Numbered from the stretch's first letter, positions 45,738 to 56,452 are shown. The stretch is DNA of 64,000 nucleotides from Candidatus Nanopelagicaceae bacterium (GCA_018883345.1 VEQG01000001.1:1-64000), one strand, 5' to 3'. Notes: generated from the letters alone by a model not told the origin. A program made the numbers and translations.

Positions 45738-46551
45738 TTGGATAGGAACTTTGCGCGCCTTTTCGAGTAACACTAATACCTGCAGCGATGCAACCAAATT
45801 TCATCGCAATTTCTTCGCCTTCCTTTAATTTGGCAGCGAATGCACCGACAAAGCTATCTCCGGCGCCAGTAGTATCAATTGCATTTACTTTTATCGCAGG
45901 CACATGTAGCCCACTAGATAAGTGTCGTACCCCTTGATCACCTTCGGTAAGCAAGATATTGGCATTCAAATTACCAAGTTCGGCGAACTCAGTTTCGTTT
46001 GGAATAATCCAATCACAAAGTGCAATTAAATCCGGTGACAATTCTTCAAAAGGTGCAGGGTTGAGAATTGTTGTAGCGCTACGTACTTTTGCAGCTTTAA
46101 ATGCCGCCAAGGTTACCTCTTGCTTAATCTCGCATTGGCCAATCACAATATCTAAATTTGGAATTTCAGCTATTGCGTTAGCGGCAACGGCGCTATCAAT
46201 TTTATGATTTGCACCAGGAATAATGATGATTCTATTCTCGCCACTTTCATCCACCCAAATATGCGCCACACCAGAAGGTTCAGTTGTTCTTTCTATATAT
46301 TTGGTATTGATACCACGAGCTTTGAAATTTTCAAGGAATTGGTCACCAAATAGATCATTGCCGATTTTTCCAATGAAATAAACTTCAGCCCCTGCAATCG
46401 CCGCCATGACTGCTTGATTGGCGCCCTTGCCACCAAAACCGGTGGTAAATTGCTTACCAACCAAGGTTTCTCCTGGTCCCGGAATCTTCTTTGCATAAGC
46501 TGTCAGATCCATCATGACGCTACCAACTACAGCAATTACCGGTCTCTTCAC
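45709..46551 (-). CDS. rbsK: Ribokinase (PfkB family)
   Basis: VIAVVGSVMMDLTAYAKKIPGPGETLVGKQFTTGFGGKGANQAVMAA; DTTGAGDSFVGAFA; GTG start 46551 preferred. Confidence 0.93.
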   Translation of the reverse strand: MKRPVIAVVGSVMMDLTAYAKKIPGPGETLVGKQFTTGFGGKGANQAVMAAIAGAEVYFIGKIGNDLFGDQFLENFKARGINTKYIERTTEPSGVAHIWVDESGENRIIIIPGANHKIDSAVAANAIAEIPNLDIVIGQCEIKQEVTLAAFKAAKVRSATTILNPAPFEELSPDLIALCDWIIPNETEFAELGNLNANILLTEGDQGVRHLSSGLHVPAIKVNAIDTTGAGDSFVGAFAAKLKEGEEIAMKFGCIAAGISVTRKGAQSSYPSYEEIATFS

Positions 46552-46563
46552 AATTGCAATTGT
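46550..46563. promoter_or_regulatory. Perfect 14-bp palindrome at the rbsK start/-10 region
   Basis: ACAATTGCAATTGT, overlapping rbsK GTG and its TACAAT -10. Confidence 0.65.
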
Positions 46564-46574
46564 ATGGCTAGACT
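46559..46574. promoter_or_regulatory. Back-to-back -10 elements for divergent leaderless rbsK (-) and iunH (+)
   Basis: Minus strand TACAAT (46564-46559)-N7-GTG; plus strand TAGACT (46569-46574)-N8-ATG. Confidence 0.6.
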
Positions 46575-46582
46575 TATGAATT

Positions 46583-47530
46583 ATGCGAGTACCAATGATT
46601 CTTGATGTAGATACTGGTTTTGATGATGCATTTGCAGTGCTTTTCGCTGCCATGAGTAAAGAAATTAATCTACTCGGAATTACATGTGTAGACGGAAACA
46701 CAAATGTGGATCAAGTTGTTAAGAATACTTTGATTGTTCTCGATGCGGCTGGAGCAGGAGAAATTCCAGTTGCCAAAGGCGCCACTCGACCTTTAGTTGA
46801 AGAGCCACTTTATGCAGAACATATTCATGGTGCTGACGGAATGGGTGATTTGGGATTACCGGAATCAAAAAGAAAGATAGATTCTAGAAGTGCTATTGAT
46901 TTATTACGTGATCTAGTCGAAGGCAGTAAGGAGGCTGTAACGCTCGTACCAGTTGCGCCACTTACTAATATTGCAAATTTCATTACGACTTACCCTGAAA
47001 GCGCTAAGAAATTGAAAGAAATTTGCTTAATGGGTGGATCTGCTTCAGTCGGAAATGCAACCGCAATGGCGGAATTTAATATTTGGCATGACCCTGAAGC
47101 AGCTGATATTGTTTTTAGAAGTGGAATTCCAATCACAATGTATGGGTTAGATGTTTTTTACCATCCACTAGTAACAGAATCTGAAGCGGTTCAATTACAG
47201 CGAAGTTCCAATCAATCTGCGCAATTTGCTGGCAAATTGCTACAAGCTTGTATTAAGAAATTAAAACAAAATGTAACGCTTGGTGACTATGGTGCAGTTG
47301 CTGCAGTACTTCGTCCGGCACTTTTGAAAACTGAGGTTTTTGATGTTGGAGTAGAAGTAGCACACGGGTTAGTTCGTGGGATGACTGTGGTTGATCGCCG
47401 TCCACGCCTTGAATTAATGATTGAACCCAGAAGAATTCCAGGCGCCGCGCGCACTAATGTGGTTTTAGACCTGGATGCCAAAGCCTTTAAGGACCTTTGG
47501 TTTACTACGGTAGATTCAAATTGGATTTAA
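46583..47530 (+). CDS. Nucleoside hydrolase (IunH-like)
   Basis: PMILDVDTGFDDAFAVLFA; NTNVDQVVKNTL; MGGSASVGNATAMAEFNIWHDPEAADIV. Confidence 0.95.
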   Translation: MRVPMILDVDTGFDDAFAVLFAAMSKEINLLGITCVDGNTNVDQVVKNTLIVLDAAGAGEIPVAKGATRPLVEEPLYAEHIHGADGMGDLGLPESKRKIDSRSAIDLLRDLVEGSKEAVTLVPVAPLTNIANFITTYPESAKKLKEICLMGGSASVGNATAMAEFNIWHDPEAADIVFRSGIPITMYGLDVFYHPLVTESEAVQLQRSSNQSAQFAGKLLQACIKKLKQNVTLGDYGAVAAVLRPALLKTEVFDVGVEVAHGLVRGMTVVDRRPRLELMIEPRRIPGAARTNVVLDLDAKAFKDLWFTTVDSNWI

Positions 47531-48342
47531 ATACCGATGGTGTGCCAAACAGTTTTGGCTTCCATAAATGCCAAAATTCTCGCTGGATTCTTGATTTTGC
47601 TGAAAGTATGAATTCGCTTTAAATTTTCAGCGCCTGCAACTTTTAATTCCCCTTGGCTTTTTGCTCCTGTGATATCTAAACCATCAATATCCATATGCGA
47701 AGCCATCCAAGGTGCCAACTCATTTATTTTTCCAGTGAGAATATTTAAAACACCCGCAGGAAGATCACTGGTTGCAAGTACTTCAGCAAAACTCATCGCA
47801 GGAATTCCAAGTGCATCAGGAGCTAAGACAACTGCGGTATTACCACTTGCAATAGTCGCCATTACGGAATCTATGAATTCTAAGAAATTTGGTTTTGAGA
47901 TCACTCCGACTACACCTAACGCTTCTGGGGTAGTGAAGTTATAAAATGGTCCTGATACTGGGTTGGTGACTCCATCGAGCGCAGATAATTTATCAGTCCA
48001 ACCGGCGTACCAAACTACCAAATCGACAACCTCTGAAATCTTGCTTTTATCGCCAATTGCTTTTAATTCGGTTTCAAATTGTTCGCTACGCCCTTCAAGC
48101 ATCTCTGCAATTCGGTAAAGTATTTGACCGCGTAGGTATGCGGTAGATCCGCTCCACTTACCAAATGCTGCGCGTGATGCCACAACTGCATCCCTAAGAT
48201 CTTTTCGAGATGCTAAGGCTGGGTTTGCAATAAATTGACCCTTAGCGTTCTTAACTTCATAAACTCGGCCAGATTCAGAACGTGGGAAAGCACCATTAAT
48301 ATAAAGTTTGTAAGTTTTCTTCACATCAATTCTTGACATCAC
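47527..48342 (-). CDS. Truncated aldehyde-dehydrogenase-family protein lacking the catalytic region
   Basis: ALDH N-terminal / NAD-binding half only (271 aa), no cysteine anywhere; paralogous to upstream full-length ALDH. Confidence 0.85.
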   Translation of the reverse strand: MMSRIDVKKTYKLYINGAFPRSESGRVYEVKNAKGQFIANPALASRKDLRDAVVASRAAFGKWSGSTAYLRGQILYRIAEMLEGRSEQFETELKAIGDKSKISEVVDLVVWYAGWTDKLSALDGVTNPVSGPFYNFTTPEALGVVGVISKPNFLEFIDSVMATIASGNTAVVLAPDALGIPAMSFAEVLATSDLPAGVLNILTGKINELAPWMASHMDIDGLDITGAKSQGELKVAGAENLKRIHTFSKIKNPARILAFMEAKTVWHTIGI

Positions 48343-49781
48343 ATCACCTGCTCTTTTGACTTTAAATAACCCTTAAGACCGTGTCTGCCACCTTCGCGGC
48401 CCCAGCCAGATTCCTTATAACCACCAAATGGAGAAGCTGGATCAAATTTATTAAAGGTGTTAGCCCAAATTACCCCAGCGCGTAGTTGTTCTGCCGCCCA
48501 AAGTACTTTAGAACCTTTCTCGCTCCAGATACCTGCCGATAGTCCAAAAGGAGTGTTATTTGCTTTCTCAATCGCCTCTGCTGGGGTGCGGAAAGTTAAA
48601 ACAGATAGTACTGGGCCAAAAATTTCTTCTCGCGCAATTCGATGCGCTTGGGTTACTCCGGTAAATATTGTTGGAGCAAACCAGAAGCCATTCTTTGGTA
48701 ATTCACACTTAGGTGACCAAGCTTCGCCACCTTCAGCGCTTCCAGATGCTGCTAATTCTTTGATTTTTTCTAACTGTGCTTTTGAATTAATTGCGCCTAT
48801 ATCGGTGTTCTTATCTAATGGATCACCTAGACGAATTTTCTCCATACGGCTTTGTAATTTCTTGATTACTTCATCAGCTACATTTTCTTGTACTAAAAGA
48901 CGCGAACCGGCACAGCAGACGTGGCCTTGATTAAAGAAAATACCATTAACTATGCCTTCAACAGCTTGATCGATTGCGGCATCTTCAAAAACTATATTGG
49001 CGCCTTTGCCACCCAACTCGAGAGTGGCCACTTTCTTGGTATCAGCAATTGCTTTTGCAATTAATTTGCCGACTTCAGTTGATCCAGTAAATGCAATCTT
49101 TGCAATCCCAGGATGATTAACAATTTCAGCACCAGTTTCGCCAACTCCAGTAACAATGTTTACAACGCCTTCCGGCAATTCTGCCTGTTGACAAACTTCA
49201 GCAAATAAAAGTGCCGTCAAAGGAGTGCTCTCTGCTGGTTTTAAGACCACGGTATTTCCTGCAGCTAGCGCCGGTGCAACTTTCCAAGCAAGCATTAGTA
49301 GCGGGAAGTTCCAAGGAATTATTTGGCCAACTACTCCGTAGGCCTTAGGAGCGGTGCCAACGCCAACATAATCTAATTTGTCTGCCCAACCGGCATGATA
49401 AAAAAAGTGAGCCGCGACCAGCGGGATATCAATATCTCGGGTTTCACGAATTGGTTTTCCATTATCCATTGTTTCTAGCACTGCGAATTCGCGGGCCCGT
49501 TCCTGCAAAATACGAGCTATTCGATATAGGTATTTTCCGCGTTCAGCGCCTGACAATTTAGACCATACCTTTGTGTATGCCACTTGTGCGGCCTGTACCG
49601 CCTTATCAATATCTAATTTATCGCCATTTGCCACATGCGAGAGAACTTCTTCAGTTGCCGGGTTGATCGTTGCAAAGTGTCTTTTTCCTTTGACGAACTT
49701 GCCATTAATGAAATGTCCGTATTCTTTCTGAATCTTTACAATTGACTTAGATTCAGGAGCTGGTGCGTATTCAAAAGTCAT
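48339..49781 (-). CDS. Aldehyde dehydrogenase (full length)
   Basis: IIPWNFPLLMLAWKVAPALAAGNTVVLKPAE; LELGGKGANIVF; NQGHVCCAGSRLL catalytic Cys. Confidence 0.95.
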   Translation of the reverse strand: MTFEYAPAPESKSIVKIQKEYGHFINGKFVKGKRHFATINPATEEVLSHVANGDKLDIDKAVQAAQVAYTKVWSKLSGAERGKYLYRIARILQERAREFAVLETMDNGKPIRETRDIDIPLVAAHFFYHAGWADKLDYVGVGTAPKAYGVVGQIIPWNFPLLMLAWKVAPALAAGNTVVLKPAESTPLTALLFAEVCQQAELPEGVVNIVTGVGETGAEIVNHPGIAKIAFTGSTEVGKLIAKAIADTKKVATLELGGKGANIVFEDAAIDQAVEGIVNGIFFNQGHVCCAGSRLLVQENVADEVIKKLQSRMEKIRLGDPLDKNTDIGAINSKAQLEKIKELAASGSAEGGEAWSPKCELPKNGFWFAPTIFTGVTQAHRIAREEIFGPVLSVLTFRTPAEAIEKANNTPFGLSAGIWSEKGSKVLWAAEQLRAGVIWANTFNKFDPASPFGGYKESGWGREGGRHGLKGYLKSKEQVM

Positions 49782-50728
49782 TAGTCCACCGTCACGTAGT
49801 TAGGGCTCTCATAGTAGCCATCGGTTAGCTTCATTCGTTGTAACAACAAATCATTAAGTAGCGCACTTGCGCCAATGCGGAAATATTTATTTGATAGCCA
49901 ATCTGGCCCAGCAATTTCATTGACCAGAACTAATTGCTTGATTGCATCTTTGGTCGTGCGAATTCCACCTGCTGGTTTTACTCCGATTTGATGACCGGTA
50001 ATATCTCTAAAATCCCTAACCGCTTCCAACATAATCATTACTACAGGTGGGGTAGCAGCAGGAGCGACTTTGCCGGTAGAAGTTTTTATGAAATCTCCGC
50101 CGGCCAACATCGCTAAATAAGATGCTTTTCGCACATTGTCATAAGTGACCAGCTCACCGGTTTCGAAGATTACTTTCAAATGAGCTTTATCTCCGCAGAT
50201 TGCTTTAATATTTACAATTTCGTCAAAGACCTCACCTAATCGGCCTGAGAGAAAGGCGCCACGATCTATCACCATATCAATTTCAGTGGCTCCTGCATCG
50301 ATAGCATCTTGCGTATCTTGTAACTTAACTTTCATGGATGCGCGACCTGATGGGAATGCGGTAGAAACCGCAGCCACCGGGATTTCTCTGCCACCAATTA
50401 AATCCAGATGATCACGAGCGATCTTGACCATATCGTTATAGACACAAACTGCACCAACACTTGGTACGGTTAAATCGGTAGGAGCAGGTCGAACTGCTTT
50501 GGTGCAGAGCGCTTTAACTTTCCCAGGAGTATCTGCACCTTCCAAAGTTGTTAAATCAACCATTGAGATAGCGGTATCAATCGCCCAAGCTTTACTTGAA
50601 GTCTTAATGCTTCGAGTACCGAGCATGGCGGCGCGAGCATCTGCACCTACCTGATCTACCGGTGAAAGATTATTTAGAAATGACTTTAGGGAGCTTTCAG
50701 AGCCATCGACTAGCCCAAAGAATTGCAT
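49781..50728 (-). CDS. deoC: Deoxyribose-phosphate aldolase
   Basis: GAVCVYNDMVKIARDHL; VAAVSTAFPSGRASMKVKLQDTQDAIDAGATEIDMVID; FIKTSTGKVAPAATPPVV. Confidence 0.96.
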   Translation of the reverse strand: MQFFGLVDGSESSLKSFLNNLSPVDQVGADARAAMLGTRSIKTSSKAWAIDTAISMVDLTTLEGADTPGKVKALCTKAVRPAPTDLTVPSVGAVCVYNDMVKIARDHLDLIGGREIPVAAVSTAFPSGRASMKVKLQDTQDAIDAGATEIDMVIDRGAFLSGRLGEVFDEIVNIKAICGDKAHLKVIFETGELVTYDNVRKASYLAMLAGGDFIKTSTGKVAPAATPPVVMIMLEAVRDFRDITGHQIGVKPAGGIRTTKDAIKQLVLVNEIAGPDWLSNKYFRIGASALLNDLLLQRMKLTDGYYESPNYVTVD

Positions 50729-50742
50729 CAAAGCCTCCCTGC

Positions 50743-52344
50743 TTATTTGAGCAATTCTTTCAGTGGTCCACGTAATGTGGCAAGTTTCTCTAGTGCCTGC
50801 TCTTCGGTCTGGCTAATTACTTCGATGTAACACTTTAATTTAGGTTCTGTGCCAGAAGGGCGAACAATTACTCGAATATCGCCAAGCCAAATGCGAAGAC
50901 CATCCGTAGGTGGTAAGCCATTAGTTGGATTTGCAAGATCATCAATTGAAGTAACTTGAAAGCCCGCAATCTCTTTTGGCGGATTATTTCGGAATTTATC
51001 GAGTACCGCTCCAACTAATTTGATATTCTCAACGCGAATTGAAATTTGCTCCGTGGCATGGAATCCAATTATTTTCCAGATTTCTTGCAGTCGGTCATAA
51101 ATAGTTTGGCCCTTTACGGCTAACTCTTCAGCTAACTGCGCCAGAGCAATAGCTGCACTTACGCCATCCTTATCTGACACGGTAGCTGAGTCAACTGAAT
51201 AACCAATTGCCTCTTCATATGCAAATGCGAGATTTGGTATCTGCGCTAAGTACTTAAATCCAGTTAATGTCTCCTGAAAATTTCTTCCATAATGTTTACA
51301 AATTTTGCTGAGACCCGAAGAAGAGACTATTGAATTTCCATAATTCCCATTATTTGTGCGGGCAATCCAATCACCGAGGAGAATTCCTAACTCATCACCT
51401 TTTAGCATGCGCCATCCATGCTTAGGATCATTTATTGCTGCAGCACATCGGTCGGCATCAGGATCATTAGCTATAACTAAATCAGCTCCAACTGATTTAG
51501 CTTTAGCCAGACTTAAATCAATTGCACCAGGTTCTTCTGGGTTTGGAAATGAAACAGTTGGAAAATCAGGATCTGGTTGCGCCTGTTCTTCTACCAATAT
51601 TGGTTGATTGAAACCAGCTTTCTTAAAAACCGCTTGGACTGTTTCTAGGCCAACACCATGCATTGCGGTATAAACAATTTTTAATTTGCCGGGTGTCTTT
51701 CCGATAGTTGCAGTTCGCGCCACATAATCATCGAAGACTTCATCGTTTAGATTCTGCCATTTATTTCCTCTGGGCTGACTTTTCAGAGAGGTAATTTTGT
51801 CGATTTCGGCCGAAATCAATTTATCGGTTGGTGTGATGATTTGAGAACCTTGATAATTAATGCCATCTACCTCGGCATTTAAATAGACCTTGTAACCATT
51901 GTCCATTGGTGGGTTATGGCTTGCAGTAACCATAATTCCAACATGTGCACCTAATTTCTTAACTGCATGCGCAAGTACCGGAGTTGGGAGCGGTCTTGGC
52001 AAGACGCTTACTTCAATTCCTGCGCCACTTAGAATCTCTGCGCTCTCTCTGGTGAAATCTTCAGATCCGTAACGAGCATCCCGTCCGATAACTGCCGAAG
52101 TTAAATTTCGCTGCTTCATGTATTGTGCAATTGCTGCTGCGGTCCTTCCAACAACCGCGCGGTTCATTCCTGACGGACCAGGCGCAATCGGACCTCGAAG
52201 ACCAGCAGTGCCAAAAGTTAAAAAGCCATTAAATAATTTCGCTAGTGCAGCTTCATCATTTGAATCTAACAGATTCTGTAATTCAGCAGCGGTTTTTGGA
52301 TCGGGATCGTCAGCAATCCAATTTTCAATTTCGACTCGGTTCAC
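50743..52344 (-). CDS. Phospho-sugar mutase (putative phosphopentomutase/phosphoglucomutase family)
   Basis: LTFGTAGLRGPIAPGPSGMN; MVTASHNPPMDNGYKVY; NDPDADRCA; VRPSGTEPKLKCYIEV. Confidence 0.93.
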   Translation of the reverse strand: MNRVEIENWIADDPDPKTAAELQNLLDSNDEAALAKLFNGFLTFGTAGLRGPIAPGPSGMNRAVVGRTAAAIAQYMKQRNLTSAVIGRDARYGSEDFTRESAEILSGAGIEVSVLPRPLPTPVLAHAVKKLGAHVGIMVTASHNPPMDNGYKVYLNAEVDGINYQGSQIITPTDKLISAEIDKITSLKSQPRGNKWQNLNDEVFDDYVARTATIGKTPGKLKIVYTAMHGVGLETVQAVFKKAGFNQPILVEEQAQPDPDFPTVSFPNPEEPGAIDLSLAKAKSVGADLVIANDPDADRCAAAINDPKHGWRMLKGDELGILLGDWIARTNNGNYGNSIVSSSGLSKICKHYGRNFQETLTGFKYLAQIPNLAFAYEEAIGYSVDSATVSDKDGVSAAIALAQLAEELAVKGQTIYDRLQEIWKIIGFHATEQISIRVENIKLVGAVLDKFRNNPPKEIAGFQVTSIDDLANPTNGLPPTDGLRIWLGDIRVIVRPSGTEPKLKCYIEVISQTEEQALEKLATLRGPLKELLK

Positions 52345-52350
52345 GTACCT

Positions 52351-52356
52351 AATCTA
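52351..52356 (-). promoter_or_regulatory. -10 element of putative leaderless promoter for the phosphomutase-deoC-ALDH operon
   Basis: Minus strand TAGATT-N6-GTG(52344). Confidence 0.55.
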
Positions 52357-52358
52357 AT

Positions 52359-54074
52359 TTAGTCAGTAATTTCGCACAAACTAGTACCGCTTGCGACGGT
52401 TTCACCAATCTCAGCTACTAATTTACTGATCTTCCCAGATTTATGAGCAGTAAGAGGTTGCTCCATCTTCATCGCCTCAAGCACGAAGATCAAATCGCCT
52501 TTCTCAACCGAATCTCCCTCTTTAACTGCAATTTTCACAACCGTTCCTTGCATTGGAGCCAGCAATCCATCTCCGGTCGCACCACCACTTGCACCTTTTC
52601 TGGCTCGATGGCGTTTATGAACAGGCTCAGGAGCATGAACTAGTACTTCGAAGCGATGGCCATTTACCTCTGTAATTATGTGCTCTGGCGCCGCATGTGT
52701 CTGTACAACTGGTGCGCTAGCTTTGTATTCAGGAATTTCGTTTACAAATTCATTTTCAATGTAGCTGGTGTAAACCTTAAAGTTTTTAGTGTAATTATCA
52801 TCCTCAAGAATTGCGCGATGAAAGGGAAGTGCAGTGGCTAATCCTTCGATTTTGAACTCTTGCAGAGCGCGTCTTGAGCGGTTGATCGCCTCTTCACGTG
52901 AACTTCCAGTGACAATTAATTTTGCAAGTAAGGAATCGAAATTCCCACCGATTGAGTCATCTTTTTGGAAGCCCGCATCTACTCGAACGCCAGGTCCGGT
53001 TGGCAACTGCCATTGAGTTATTTGACCAGGCGCAGGTAAAAAGCCTCGACCTGGATCCTCTCCATTAATGCGAAATTCAATGGAATGTCCTCTAATTTCA
53101 GGATCACCAAAACCTAGAGTTTCACCTTCGGCAATTCGGAATTGTTGACGAACTAAATCAAGTCCAGTTACCTCTTCAGAAACCGGGTGCTCCACCTGTA
53201 GTCGAGTATTTACTTCAAGGAAAGAGATGGTTCCATCAAGTCCAACCAAGAATTCGCAAGTACCAGCACCGACATAACCTGCTTCCTTCATGATGGCTTT
53301 ACTTGCTCGATATAACTCTTCATTCTGCTCTTTGCTCAAGAATGGCGCGGGCGCTTCTTCAACCAGCTTTTGATGGCGACGTTGTAATGAACAATCTCGA
53401 GTTGAAACAACTACTGCATTGCCATGTTTATCAACGAGAACTTGAGTTTCGACATGTCTAGGCTTATCTAAATATCTCTCAACAAAACATTCTCCTCGAC
53501 CAAATCCAGCAATCGCTTCGCGGACCGCCGATGCATAAAGTTCCGGTATTTCTTCGAGCGTTCTTGCGACTTTTAAACCACGACCTCCGCCGCCATGTGC
53601 AGCTTTAATCGCTACCGGCAAACCATGTTCCTTGGCAAAAGCGATAACTTCTTCATGAGATGAGACGGGATCTTTAGTTCCGGCTACCAAAGGTGCACCA
53701 GCTGCAGAGGCAATTTTTCTTGCAGAAACTTTATCGCCGAGTGCACGAATTGCAGACGGTGGTGGACCAATCCAAATTAAACCTGCGCCAATAACTGCTT
53801 CAGCAAAATCAGCATTTTCAGATAAGAATCCGTATCCAGGATGAACGGCATCTGCGCCAGATTCTTTTGCGACGCTAATTAATTTTTCAATATTTAGATA
53901 AGTCTGTGCTGCAGTTAAACCTTTTAGTGAAAAGGCCGCATCAGCCATTGACGCATGAATAGAAGTGCGGTCTTCATCTGAATAAACTGCGACAGATTCA
54001 ATTCCGTGATCTCGGCAGGCACGGATTACTCGAACCGCAATCTCGCCACGGTTAGCTATAAGCACGCGTTTCAT
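52359..54074 (-). CDS. accA: Acyl-CoA carboxylase alpha subunit (biotin carboxylase + BCCP)
   Basis: [45 protein letters not shown]-terminal [11 protein letters not shown] biotinyl motif. Confidence 0.97.
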   Translation of the reverse strand: MKRVLIANRGEIAVRVIRACRDHGIESVAVYSDEDRTSIHASMADAAFSLKGLTAAQTYLNIEKLISVAKESGADAVHPGYGFLSENADFAEAVIGAGLIWIGPPPSAIRALGDKVSARKIASAAGAPLVAGTKDPVSSHEEVIAFAKEHGLPVAIKAAHGGGGRGLKVARTLEEIPELYASAVREAIAGFGRGECFVERYLDKPRHVETQVLVDKHGNAVVVSTRDCSLQRRHQKLVEEAPAPFLSKEQNEELYRASKAIMKEAGYVGAGTCEFLVGLDGTISFLEVNTRLQVEHPVSEEVTGLDLVRQQFRIAEGETLGFGDPEIRGHSIEFRINGEDPGRGFLPAPGQITQWQLPTGPGVRVDAGFQKDDSIGGNFDSLLAKLIVTGSSREEAINRSRRALQEFKIEGLATALPFHRAILEDDNYTKNFKVYTSYIENEFVNEIPEYKASAPVVQTHAAPEHIITEVNGHRFEVLVHAPEPVHKRHRARKGASGGATGDGLLAPMQGTVVKIAVKEGDSVEKGDLIFVLEAMKMEQPLTAHKSGKISKLVAEIGETVASGTSLCEITD

Positions 54075-54676
54075 TTTGCTCCGATCTTCTTAGCTGCTGG
54101 CCATGGATAGCCTAAGTGCTCCAAACTCTTACGCAAATAGGCCATAGAAATTCCAACCACATTTGTGTAATCACCATCGATCCCTGCAATTAAAGGTGAA
54201 CTAAAGCCATCTAAAGTAAAGCCTCCTGCGACTTTTAATGGCTCACCGGTTGCTACATAATCTTTGATCAACTCTTCATCTAAGGTTTCAAAAGTTACTG
54301 AAGTGGTTACACGATCTGCCAATTCTCGACCTTGTTTTGTGTCAATAATGCAATGGCCGGTATGCAAGAGACCAGTTTTCCCACTTAAACGTTTGGCGCG
54401 CTCAATTGCAATTTCGGTAGTTGCGGGTTTACCAAATGATTCACCTTCAAACTCAAATGTGGAATCGCAAGCAATAATTATTGAATCGTCGCTCACCATT
54501 TCTCTAACTGTGTGTGCCTTTGTGATTGCAAGTGCAATCACCATGTCCACTGGTGACATGGCATTAAAATGATCGGTTTCTTCATCAACATTGCTAATGA
54601 TAATTTCTGGATGCAATCCAGCGCTCTCGAGCAAACGTTTACGAGATGGAGATTGAGATGCAAGAATCAATCGCAT
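54071..54676 (-). CDS. maf: Maf-like nucleotide pyrophosphatase
   Basis: [33 protein letters not shown]; start at 54676 preferred. Confidence 0.94.
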   Translation of the reverse strand: MRLILASQSPSRKRLLESAGLHPEIIISNVDEETDHFNAMSPVDMVIALAITKAHTVREMVSDDSIIIACDSTFEFEGESFGKPATTEIAIERAKRLSGKTGLLHTGHCIIDTKQGRELADRVTTSVTFETLDEELIKDYVATGEPLKVAGGFTLDGFSSPLIAGIDGDYTNVVGISMAYLRKSLEHLGYPWPAAKKIGAK

Positions 54677-54677
54677 G

Positions 54678-54866
54678 TTAGATATTTCGTCCCGCCCCAA
54701 ACTTAATTGCTTGTGGCATTGGAGCACGCATGATTGGTTGCGCCCAAGTACTACGTTTAACTACCGGATCTTTCTCTACTCTTTTGTGTTGATTTAGTAC
54801 TTGCGTCAGAATCGCCAACTCTTCTTTGCTTGGCTTCCCACTAATAATCGTAAATTTAACGGTCAT
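54678..54866 (-). CDS. Acyl-CoA carboxylase epsilon subunit-like small protein
   Basis: 62 aa, [22 protein letters not shown]; between accD and maf as in other Actinobacteria. Confidence 0.8.
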   Translation of the reverse strand: MTVKFTIISGKPSKEELAILTQVLNQHKRVEKDPVVKRSTWAQPIMRAPMPQAIKFGAGRNI

Positions 54867-56434
54867 AGCGGAATATTTCCGTGTTTGCGAGGAGGCAAGG
54901 AATCTCGCTTGGTTTTCAACGTTCGAAGAACTTTTGTAATGTATTCACGAGATTGATTTGGCTCAATTACTGCATCAACAATTCCACGTTCTGCTGCATT
55001 GTATGGATTAGCAAGAGATTCATTGTATTCAGCAACTAATTGAGCTCGAAGCGCTTCTGGGTCTTTAGCTTCAGCGATTTCCTTGCGATAAAGAATATTA
55101 ACTGCGCCCTGTGCACCCATCACCGCGATTTCAGCGGTCGGCCATGCAAAAACTACATCGCCGCCAATTTGCTTAGAACCCATAACAATGTAAGCGCCAC
55201 CATATGCTTTGCGAGTTACGAGCGTTACCAGAGGTACGGTGGCCTCTGCATATGCATAAAGCAATTTAGCGCCACGACGAATGATGCCATCCCACTCTTG
55301 TTCTGTTCCAGGTAGAAAGCCTGGTACATCTACAAGGGTGACAATTGGAATATTGAATGCATCGCAGAAACGTAAGAATCTGGCAGCTTTTTCTGAAGAA
55401 TCTATATCTAAAGTTCCAGCTAATTGCTGTGGTTGGTTTGCAATAATTCCAATGGTTTCGCCTTCGATGCGACCATAACCAACAATAATATTTGGCGCAA
55501 AGTTCGCATGAATTTCTAAAAATTCTCCTTCATCAAGCAACGCATGTATAACGGTCTTCATGTCATATGGCTGATTAGGCGAATCCGGGATTAAGGTATC
55601 AAGCGCGGTATCGGTAGCTTTACGTGCAAGTGTTTCAGTTGCAGGTAAATGTGGGGCTCCATCCATATTATTACTTGGTAAATAGGAGAGCAGCGCTTTT
55701 ACATAATCAATCGCATCTTCCTCAGATTCCGCCAAGTAATGTGCGTTACCGGTCTTGGACGCATGAGTATGAGCACCGCCTAGCTCTTCCATTCCAACTT
55801 CTTCGCCAGTTACGGTTTTAATAACATCTGGACCAGTGATAAACATGTAAGACTTTTCATTGACCATTACAGTGAAATCTGTAAGGGCAGGAGAGTAAGC
55901 CGCACCGCCGGCGCATGGTCCAAGAATTAAGGTAATTTGGGGAATTACTCCTGATGATCGAGTATTCAAACGGAATATGTGGCCATATCCTCCGAGCGCT
56001 TGCACACCTTCTTGAATTCGAGCGCCACCCGAATCATTAATGCCAATAAGAGGCACTCCATTCTTAAGTGCGAACTCCATAATTTTTCGAATTTTTTCAG
56101 CCATAACTTCGCCGAGCGAACCACCGAAAATTGTAAAATCTTGTGAATAAACGGCAACGCTACGCCCGTCAATTGTTCCAAAACCAATAACTACACCGTC
56201 ACCATATGGACGATTCTTTTCCATTCCAAATGAATAGGAACGATGGCGAGCGAACTCATCCATCTCTTGGAAAGATCCCTCATCGAGAAGAAGCGCGATA
56301 CGTTCGCGCGCGGTCAGCTTGCCCTTTGCATGTTGTTTAGTCACCGCAGTTTCGGATGCCGCATGTACTGCCTCATCCAGTCTCGCGCGTAAATCCTCAA
56401 TCTTGCCCGCTGTAGTTTTCAGATTCTTGCTCAT
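54863..56434 (-). CDS. accD: Acyl-CoA carboxylase beta subunit (carboxyltransferase)
   Basis: [77 protein letters not shown]. Confidence 0.97.
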   Translation of the reverse strand: MSKNLKTTAGKIEDLRARLDEAVHAASETAVTKQHAKGKLTARERIALLLDEGSFQEMDEFARHRSYSFGMEKNRPYGDGVVIGFGTIDGRSVAVYSQDFTIFGGSLGEVMAEKIRKIMEFALKNGVPLIGINDSGGARIQEGVQALGGYGHIFRLNTRSSGVIPQITLILGPCAGGAAYSPALTDFTVMVNEKSYMFITGPDVIKTVTGEEVGMEELGGAHTHASKTGNAHYLAESEEDAIDYVKALLSYLPSNNMDGAPHLPATETLARKATDTALDTLIPDSPNQPYDMKTVIHALLDEGEFLEIHANFAPNIIVGYGRIEGETIGIIANQPQQLAGTLDIDSSEKAARFLRFCDAFNIPIVTLVDVPGFLPGTEQEWDGIIRRGAKLLYAYAEATVPLVTLVTRKAYGGAYIVMGSKQIGGDVVFAWPTAEIAVMGAQGAVNILYRKEIAEAKDPEALRAQLVAEYNESLANPYNAAERGIVDAVIEPNQSREYITKVLRTLKTKRDSLPPRKHGNIPL

Positions 56435-56439
56435 GGGCT

Positions 56440-56446
56440 TACCGTA
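56440..56446. promoter_or_regulatory. Shared -10 element for divergent leaderless accD (-) and birA (+)
   Basis: TACCGTA: plus TACCGT-N7-GTG(56453); minus TACGGT-N6-ATG(56434). Confidence 0.6.
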
Positions 56447-56452
56447 CCTGCT

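Noticed and set aside
47544-47559. GCCAAA-CAGT-TTTGGC hairpin near the iunH/ALDH convergent stops
   Set aside because: Only 6 bp, AT-rich and without a T-run; too weak to call a terminator.
48457-48930. 157-aa plus-strand ORF inside the ALDH gene
   Set aside because: Antisense artefact of codon usage; the minus-strand ALDH is clearly the real gene.
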